DNA from: an uncultured Kiritimatiellota bacterium
GTDB lineage: Bacteria > Verrucomicrobiota > Kiritimatiellia > RFP12 > UBA1067
NCBI GenBank assembly: GCA_934635045.1
Contig: CAKTZA010000004.1
Coordinates: 1 to 64,000 of the forward strand
Length of the DNA: 64,000 nt
Reading direction: 5' to 3'
Shown here: piece after piece, positions 58,874 to 64,000 of the stretch
How positions within the stretch are numbered: the first letter of the stretch is position 1
How the letters are laid out: each line of letters opens with the position of its first letter
Position numbers and translations under genes: made by a program
Notes under the pieces: model-generated
What the model was told of the DNA's origin: nothing
The model's database searches: none
What the model saw: the letters and a program-made list of their open reading frames with translations, nothing else

Positions 58874-60727
58874 TCATTTCACCGCCTCGGCAAACGCCTT
58901 GTAAATCTTCTCGTGCGCGGCCTTCAGCGCGGCGGGATCGAACTTCACGACCTTGCGGTCGTAGGTGACGAGACCGTTCACCTCCGCCTCCACGTCCGTC
59001 GTCTGCGTGTAGACCGCGCCGCCGAGCCCCTGCGCCGCAAGCTCGGCGACGCGCGCCATCAGCGCGACGTACCGCGCCTCCATCGCCGCGCGCGCATCCG
59101 CCGCCCCGTTCGCGCCGCCCGTGCCGCCGTAGCCCCACGACTTCTCCGTCCAGAGGTGACCGTCCACGCGGCAGCCGAGGCCGCCGAACTCGCCGAGGAA
59201 CGAGACGCGGCGGGCGTTCAGCGGCGCCATGCCGGGCACCCGGTTGTAGTCGTGGCGGTCAATGGCGTCCGCCGCCTCGCAGACACCCGGCGGCAGGTGC
59301 CGCGTCCACGCGCGCCGTTCCGGCTGATGCCCCCAGTCGCCGCCCTCGAAGTCCACCCAGCCGCTCGGCCCGTTCACGAGCCGCGTCGGGTCGTACCGCT
59401 TCGTCCAGTCGAGCGTCGCGTGCGTGAGGAACGCCCCCGGCTGGCTCCAGCCCTCATTGTAGGGCACCCACATCACGATTGAGGGGAACGTCTGCAGGGC
59501 GTCCATCATACCCTTCAGCTCGCGCCGCTGAAGCCCGTAGCCGGACACCGTCTTCGCCTTGAACGGCGACCGTTCGTCGCCGTTCGCGCTTGGCAAGTCC
59601 TGCACGACCATCAGCCCCATCTTGTCGCAGAGGTAGTAGTAGCGCGCCGGCTCGACCTTGATGTGCTTGCGCATCATGTTGAAGCCGAGCGCCTTCAGCG
59701 TGCGGATGTCGAACGCCATCGCCTCCTCCGACGGCGGCGTGAGGAGGCCATCCGGCCACCAGCCCTGATCAAGCGTCCCCATCAGGAAGACCGGTTCGTT
59801 GTTAAGGAAGAAGCGCAGCACGCCCTTCGCATCGCGGCGCGTCGTGATCTTGCGCATCCCGAAGTAGCCCTTCACCGCGTCCGTGCCGCACGCCGCCGTG
59901 AAGTCGTAGAGGTTCGGCGCGTCCGGACTCCAGAGACGGACGGGCGCGGGCAGCGCGAGCGTCACCGCGCCGTTCACGGTCGTCCCCTTCACGCCCGAGA
60001 CCTCGACCGTCACCTCCGGCTTCGCGAACGCCGGACTGCGGACGTCGAACGCGAGCGTCACCGTCCCCTTGTCGATGTCCGTCGCGACCGTGTAGCCCGC
60101 GACGTAGGTCTCGGGCACGTTCTCCAGCCACACCGTCTGCCAAATGCCGGAAACGCGCGTGTAGAAGCAGCCCTTCGGCTCGAAGCTCTGCTTGCCGCGC
60201 GAATTGACGAAGTCCTCCGTCGGGTCCCACACGCAGACCGTGAGCGCATTCGCGCCGTCCGCCACATAGTCCGTGATGTCGAGCGTGAACGGGTTCTGCC
60301 CACCCTCATGCGGCACGTCCGTGACCTCGCGGTGGCCGACGAAGACCTGCGTGCGGAAGTCGACCGCGCCGAAGTGCAGGAGGATGCGTTCGCCGGGACG
60401 CTTCGTGCAGACGATCTGCCGCGTGTACCAGAGAAACTCGTCGGGACGCAGGAGGCGTCCGACGCCGGAGAGCGCGGACTCGATCGCGAACGGCACGCGG
60501 ATCTTGCCGTCCCAGGCCGTCGGGCGCCCCGGCGTGTTCGTGACGCTCGTCACGGCGTAGTCCCAGTCGCCGTTCAGGTTCGTCCAGCCGCTGCGCACGA
60601 GCTGGGGGCGCGGATACTCGCGCCACGCATTCTGGCTCGTCACCTTCTCGCCCCACGGCGTCGTCAGCGCCCCCGCCGACGCGACACACGCCGCACAGAC
60701 TGTTCCGCACATGATTCTCATTTTCAT
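58874..60727 (-). CDS. GH2-family glycosidase (beta-galactosidase/glucuronidase type)
   Basis: 617 residues with a signal (RIMCGTVCAACVASAGALT). A jelly-roll N-domain (VRSGWTNLNGDWDYAVT, RIRVPF-like IRVPFAIESALSGVGR), an Ig-like domain and a TIM barrel are present. MWVPYNEGWSQPG at about 424 carries the acid/base Glu, and FLGEFGGLGCR at about 512 the nucleophile Glu. The C-terminal accessory domains of large LacZ-type enzymes are missing, as in compact exo-acting GH2 members. The ATG at 60727 has AAAGGAAC upstream; the longer frame before it overlaps repeat DNA. Follows the beta-lactamase-like gene by 32 bp. Confidence 0.82.
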   Translation of the reverse strand: MKMRIMCGTVCAACVASAGALTTPWGEKVTSQNAWREYPRPQLVRSGWTNLNGDWDYAVTSVTNTPGRPTAWDGKIRVPFAIESALSGVGRLLRPDEFLWYTRQIVCTKRPGERILLHFGAVDFRTQVFVGHREVTDVPHEGGQNPFTLDITDYVADGANALTVCVWDPTEDFVNSRGKQSFEPKGCFYTRVSGIWQTVWLENVPETYVAGYTVATDIDKGTVTLAFDVRSPAFAKPEVTVEVSGVKGTTVNGAVTLALPAPVRLWSPDAPNLYDFTAACGTDAVKGYFGMRKITTRRDAKGVLRFFLNNEPVFLMGTLDQGWWPDGLLTPPSEEAMAFDIRTLKALGFNMMRKHIKVEPARYYYLCDKMGLMVVQDLPSANGDERSPFKAKTVSGYGLQRRELKGMMDALQTFPSIVMWVPYNEGWSQPGAFLTHATLDWTKRYDPTRLVNGPSGWVDFEGGDWGHQPERRAWTRHLPPGVCEAADAIDRHDYNRVPGMAPLNARRVSFLGEFGGLGCRVDGHLWTEKSWGYGGTGGANGAADARAAMEARYVALMARVAELAAQGLGGAVYTQTTDVEAEVNGLVTYDRKVVKFDPAALKAAHEKIYKAFAEAVK

Positions 60728-60759
60728 CGGATGGTTCCTTTCGTTCAATTCAAACCTCT

Positions 60760-62229
60760 TCAGTTGCCACAAAGCACACGGAAGCCATCGGGATTGCTGC
60801 GCTTCGCGCAATCACGAAAAGGCACTCGCCCCGACCTCGAAGCGTTGCGGGCTGTTGTTGGTTCAGTTGATGTCTCACACGGAGAAACGGAGGCACGGAG
60901 AGAAAGCGGATGAAATCGGTCGATGCGTTCTCTATCGCAATAGCGCACAGGAACTCCGTGGCTCCGTGGCTCCGTGTGAGACCTTGAGATCTCGGCAAAA
61001 CCTCGACCGCCACCCGAAGTGACCAATCTCGCAAACTCATCATTCGAGGGGAAACGTGAAGCCTTTTCCTCCACCTGTCGGAAAAACGCCTCGGCGGCTT
61101 GGGCGCAGACCGTGCGCGGCCAGTAGGCATCGACAACCTGCACGACCAGCATCCGCAGCTCCTTCCGCCGTCCGTTGACGAGACACTGCGACGCCCACGC
61201 GCCACCATGCCCAAACCAGCCGTCCGCCTCGTCCGCAAACGGCGCGACGAACCCAAGCGAATAGCCGTCCTTCGACAAACTTTTGGGACGCTGCGAGACG
61301 GCCAGAAGCCGCCGGACCGTCTCCTCCTTCAGAATCCGCACGCCGTTCTCGCCCACGCCAAGGTTCATCAGCATCTTGTAGAACTTCAGCTGATCGCGCG
61401 CCGTCGTCCACAGCCCCGCGCCGGCGGACGAAAAGACGCGGTCGCCGCGAAACGGCGGCGGCATCGACGCGCAGAACGGCACATGCTCGGCCTTCTTCCC
61501 CTTCTTCACGCGGTAGATCTCGATGCGCGTCTTCAGCTGCTCGTCCGTCGGCTGAAAGCCCGTCGCGTTCATGCCGAGCGGCTTCAGGATGCGTTCGGAC
61601 ACGACATCTTCCCACCGCTGTCCCGTCACGACCTCGACGACCGCCGCCGCGACGTCAATGCCGACGTTCGAGTAGCGCACGCCCGTGCCCGGCTCGAAGA
61701 GGAGCGGCGTCGCCGCCGCCGTCGCCGCGACGCTCCGCAGCGGCATGCGGTGCGACCATCCGCCCATCGCGGTGAAGTTCGCGAGCTCGAACGGGAATCC
61801 GCCCGTGTGCGTGAGGCAGTGGCGCAGCGTCAGCGGCTGCCGCGCCTGTTCGAGGCGGCGGACGCCATTCGTGTTCGCGGTCTCGACCCAGAGCGTCTTG
61901 AATTCGGGCAGATAGTTCGCGACAGGATCGTCCAGCGCGACCTTGCCCGCTTCAATGAGCTGCGCGACCGTCACGCCGCAGAAGCCCTTCGTCTGCGAAC
62001 ATTGCTGAAAGACGTCATCGAGCGACATCGGACGCTGCGCGGCGACGTCGGCGAAGCCGAGGCAGGAGATTTCTTCGTGTCCGTCCTTGTGGAAGACCGT
62101 AATCACGCCGGGAAGCTCGCCGGAGTCGAGGTAGGGCTGAAACGCGCGCTGGGCAAAATTCGCCTCTGCCGCGACTGCACCCACCGCCCCAACCGTCACA
62201 AGGAATAAGCTCAAGATTAATCGTTTCAT
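60760..62229 (-). CDS. Serine beta-lactamase/esterase-like protein with repeat-derived tail
   Basis: 489 residues with a signal (KRLILSLFLVTVGAVGAVAA). It has the class-C beta-lactamase/DD-peptidase-like motifs QCSQTKGFCGVT (SxxK at about 79), VRYSNVGIDVAA (YSN at about 184) and GWFGHGGAWASQ (HGG at about 341). The normal domain ends near FARLVTSGGG. The last roughly 80 residues (SRSHTEPRSHGVPVRYC and on) are encoded by a palindromic ACGGAG element and following non-coding DNA, so the native stop appears lost. The role is probably an esterase or peptidase acting on cell wall or acyl substrates. The longer frame upstream of 62229 belongs to the neighbour in another frame. Confidence 0.75.
   Translation of the reverse strand: MKRLILSLFLVTVGAVGAVAAEANFAQRAFQPYLDSGELPGVITVFHKDGHEEISCLGFADVAAQRPMSLDDVFQQCSQTKGFCGVTVAQLIEAGKVALDDPVANYLPEFKTLWVETANTNGVRRLEQARQPLTLRHCLTHTGGFPFELANFTAMGGWSHRMPLRSVAATAAATPLLFEPGTGVRYSNVGIDVAAAVVEVVTGQRWEDVVSERILKPLGMNATGFQPTDEQLKTRIEIYRVKKGKKAEHVPFCASMPPPFRGDRVFSSAGAGLWTTARDQLKFYKMLMNLGVGENGVRILKEETVRRLLAVSQRPKSLSKDGYSLGFVAPFADEADGWFGHGGAWASQCLVNGRRKELRMLVVQVVDAYWPRTVCAQAAEAFFRQVEEKASRFPSNDEFARLVTSGGGRGFAEISRSHTEPRSHGVPVRYCDRERIDRFHPLSLRASVSPCETSTEPTTARNASRSGRVPFRDCAKRSNPDGFRVLCGN
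60872..60982. repeat. 111-bp palindromic element with 13-bp arms and CTCCGTGG repeats
   Basis: GTCTCACACGGAG at 60872-60884 is the reverse complement of CTCCGTGTGAGAC at 60970-60982. Inside are CACGGAG units and three tandem CTCCGTGG-type octamers. It is related in its core to the element at 58723 but lies inside the 3' end of the beta-lactamase-like frame. Confidence 0.85.
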
Positions 62230-62247
62230 TAGAGCACCGACACGAAC

Positions 62248-62271
62248 CTCTGCGTTCTCTGCGGCTCTGCG
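62248..62271. repeat. Three CTCTGCG repeats in an intergenic gap
   Basis: CTCTGCG occurs three times at 8-9-nt spacing in the 71-bp gap between the beta-lactamase-like gene and the upstream GH gene. A third family of short tandem units in this window. Confidence 0.7.
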
Positions 62272-62300
62272 CGAAAAACACCTCTCGACTTCTCCGCCCA

Positions 62301-64000
62301 TCACTTCCCTTCGCAGACGAACACGCCGTACTTCGTTGGATCGGGCGTGCCGGAGATGCCACCGAAGAGGTCGTACGTCTTCCGCTCCCCGTCCGTCAGA
62401 TCGCTGACCGAAACGGCGATGCCGAGCTTCGTACCGGGCGGCGGCGGGCCGTCCAGTCCAAGACGCGGCCACGTGAGCCAAATCATGTAGCGCGTCTTCT
62501 CCTCCCGGATGCGCGAGATGCCGTTGAAGACGACGACTGGCGCGTTCGGGCGGATGTCGAAGTCCCAGGCGTTTCGCCGCCAGGCCTCTCGCTTGCCGTC
62601 GTCCCGCAAGGCGACGGTGTACTCGAACGCACGGTGGCCCTTGAAGCTCGTGATGTGCGCGTTCGGCTGCCACTCCTGCCCCCGGTCGACATCGACCGCG
62701 ACCGTGACGGCATCGCCCTCGATGAGGCGTTCCTGCGCATACGGCTGCTCGTGCTTCGGATCGTCCACCTCGACGTTGAAGATCAGCCCCTCGTCCGAAT
62801 AGGCGACGCGCACGCGCGGACAGCGGTTCGTCGCGCCCGTCCAGCAGCGGTCGGGCAGAATCGGCGTCTGCAAGTTGTCGCGGCACTTCCAGCCCACGCC
62901 CGTCCGTCCGAGCGGATACTCGTCCGCCGCGACGACGACCGGCTTTGCCGCGTCCACCGACGGCGCGACCCACGCGGGCCCCTCATACGTCTCATCGCCG
63001 AAGAGATAGACGGGCGACTCCGAAACGCGCAGCGTCGCGCCGTCGAGCGCGACAGGCGCACCCAGAAAACTCTCCGCTCGCACGGTGCGCACCGGCAGCG
63101 GAATCTCCCGTTCGCCCGTGCGCGTCCAGACGAGCGTGACGGCCGAGCCGTCCGCACGCCGCCCCGTCGCGAGCCACGTCTCCGGGCCAATCATCTGCGC
63201 GCGCGTCCGTCCCTGCACGTCCGACAGGTTGCGTGCGAGCGTCGCGAACGCGGCGACCGCCGGCTTCGGCGAAATGCAGTCATTGCCGAGTCGCAGCATC
63301 GAGAACCCGCCCTCGCCGTAGTTGCGCGCGACGTAGAGATCGCAGAACCAGACGGCGGCGCGGATGTCCTCGGACGCGACGAACGTGCACGCACGCGTCA
63401 GGTAGCGCGCCTGCGTCAGTTCGCCGACCGGCTCCTGCCACGTGCCGTTCTCCGTCGTCCAGCCAAACTCGGTGACGTAGACGGGCTTCGCGCACGCGAA
63501 CTCGCGGCGAATGACGTCCATTCCCTCGCGCAGCTTCAGGCGGAACTCGCCCTCCGGCTTCGTGCCGTCTACGTAAGCGTGGAGGTTGACGGCATCGATG
63601 CAGTCAAAGAAGCCATCCTGTCCGAGTGCCCGCAGATAGTCCGGCTTCACGCGGCTGCACGCGGGCCCCTGCACCTCGCTCGTCGGATAGAGGCGATGAA
63701 CCTCCTCGGCGAAGACGCGATGGGCGCGCACCATTTCGGCGATCGTGCCGTGCCACTTGAAGTCCGGCTCATTGACGAGGCAGAGGCGACGTCCCGCAAA
63801 ACACGGGTTCTTCTCCAGAAACGCCCGCGTAAGCGCGCGCTGCACGTCCCAGTCCTTCGCCGGCCACATGCCGCCTTTCCCGACGTGCGCCGGATCCATC
63901 GCCTCAGAATAAATGGGCGACTGGTGACCCGCGTAGATCGCGCCATCGCCGAACGACAGGCCGACGAACGCAGCGTTGTCCTTGCCGTGGAAGAAGAACC
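62301..64000 (-). CDS. Glycoside hydrolase with CBM9-like C-terminus, 5'-truncated at window edge
   Basis: The frame is open to the window edge (566 codons visible), so the N-terminus and signal are outside. The barrel shows the acid/base motif LCLVNEPDFKWHG, AVNLHAYVDGTKPEGEFRLK and VYVTEFGWTTENG with the candidate nucleophile. A linker and a C-terminal CBM9/DOMON-like domain follow (NVEVDDPKHEQPYAQERLIE, GDAVTVAVDVDRGQEWQPNA), ending TKYGVFVCEGK. Same architecture as the lipoprotein at 56054, with which it flanks the GH2 and beta-lactamase-like genes. GH39/GH5-like; substrate unknown. Confidence 0.75.
   Translation of the reverse strand, partial: FFFHGKDNAAFVGLSFGDGAIYAGHQSPIYSEAMDPAHVGKGGMWPAKDWDVQRALTRAFLEKNPCFAGRRLCLVNEPDFKWHGTIAEMVRAHRVFAEEVHRLYPTSEVQGPACSRVKPDYLRALGQDGFFDCIDAVNLHAYVDGTKPEGEFRLKLREGMDVIRREFACAKPVYVTEFGWTTENGTWQEPVGELTQARYLTRACTFVASEDIRAAVWFCDLYVARNYGEGGFSMLRLGNDCISPKPAVAAFATLARNLSDVQGRTRAQMIGPETWLATGRRADGSAVTLVWTRTGEREIPLPVRTVRAESFLGAPVALDGATLRVSESPVYLFGDETYEGPAWVAPSVDAAKPVVVAADEYPLGRTGVGWKCRDNLQTPILPDRCWTGATNRCPRVRVAYSDEGLIFNVEVDDPKHEQPYAQERLIEGDAVTVAVDVDRGQEWQPNAHITSFKGHRAFEYTVALRDDGKREAWRRNAWDFDIRPNAPVVVFNGISRIREEKTRYMIWLTWPRLGLDGPPPPGTKLGIAVSVSDLTDGERKTYDLFGGISGTPDPTKYGVFVCEGK

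Overview
The window reads as a contig end from a GC-rich, carbohydrate-degrading bacterium. It carries many large exported multidomain glycoside hydrolases, right-handed beta-helix secreted proteins and AraC-type regulators, with no PUL-type SusC/SusD pair and no sulfatases. I infer a host- or gut-associated member of the Kiritimatiellota/Verrucomicrobiota-Lentisphaerota group; this rests on gene style only, since no rRNA or marker gene is present. Nearly every gene is on the minus strand. The only convincing plus-strand genes are two AraC regulators, each divergent from the operon it probably controls.

Layout, left to right. (1) 1-348 is a truncated secreted protein ending in a 21-C run at the window edge. 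(2) 474-3096 is a small operon: a 30-codon leader ORF, an orphan RND efflux adaptor, an NAD synthase lacking its glutaminase domain, and FolB. (3) 3228-3618 is gene debris (DUF4338/DruA-like and GH28-like remnants). (4) 3619-17564 is a 14-kb saccharolytic operon: exported sugar isomerase-like protein, esterase-WbsX fusion, beta-helix protein, GH39-like-GH92 fusion, metallophosphoesterase-GH5 fusion. It is divergent from an AraC gene over two 11-bp direct repeats. (5) 18598-35827 is a second long operon: GH127, a CBM-rich putative glycosidase, a glycosidase-metallophosphoesterase fusion, a DUF2341/LamG/beta-helix protein, a small Cys-rich exported protein, a tyrosine-phosphatase-GH78 fusion, a broken second GH127 and a DnaQ-like exonuclease. 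It is divergent from a second AraC gene. (6) 36802-46290 holds a DUF4886 lipoprotein, an RlmI-like methyltransferase, an operon in an AT-richer island (HELHH secreted protein, two hypotheticals, esterase, polytopic membrane protein) and dihydroorotase. (7) 46564-56035 holds a GH78, an (alpha/alpha)6 glycosidase, two secreted proteins and a type II restriction-modification pair whose methyltransferase carries a host-like N-terminal domain. (8) 56054-64000 holds GH2, a serine beta-lactamase-like enzyme and two paralogous GH+CBM9-like proteins.

Two genome habits stand out. First, operon-leading genes share an extended -10 element (TGR followed by TATAAT-like) placed only 6-9 nt before the start codon, so their mRNAs should be leaderless or nearly so, whereas operon-internal genes use AGGAG-type sites and ATGA/GTGA overlaps. 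Second, short purine-rich tandem repeats (7-8 nt units) and palindromic elements are scattered through the window, some inside reading frames. The glycosidases also tend to be fused to a second hydrolase, three times to a phosphatase, which is the most unusual biochemical theme here.
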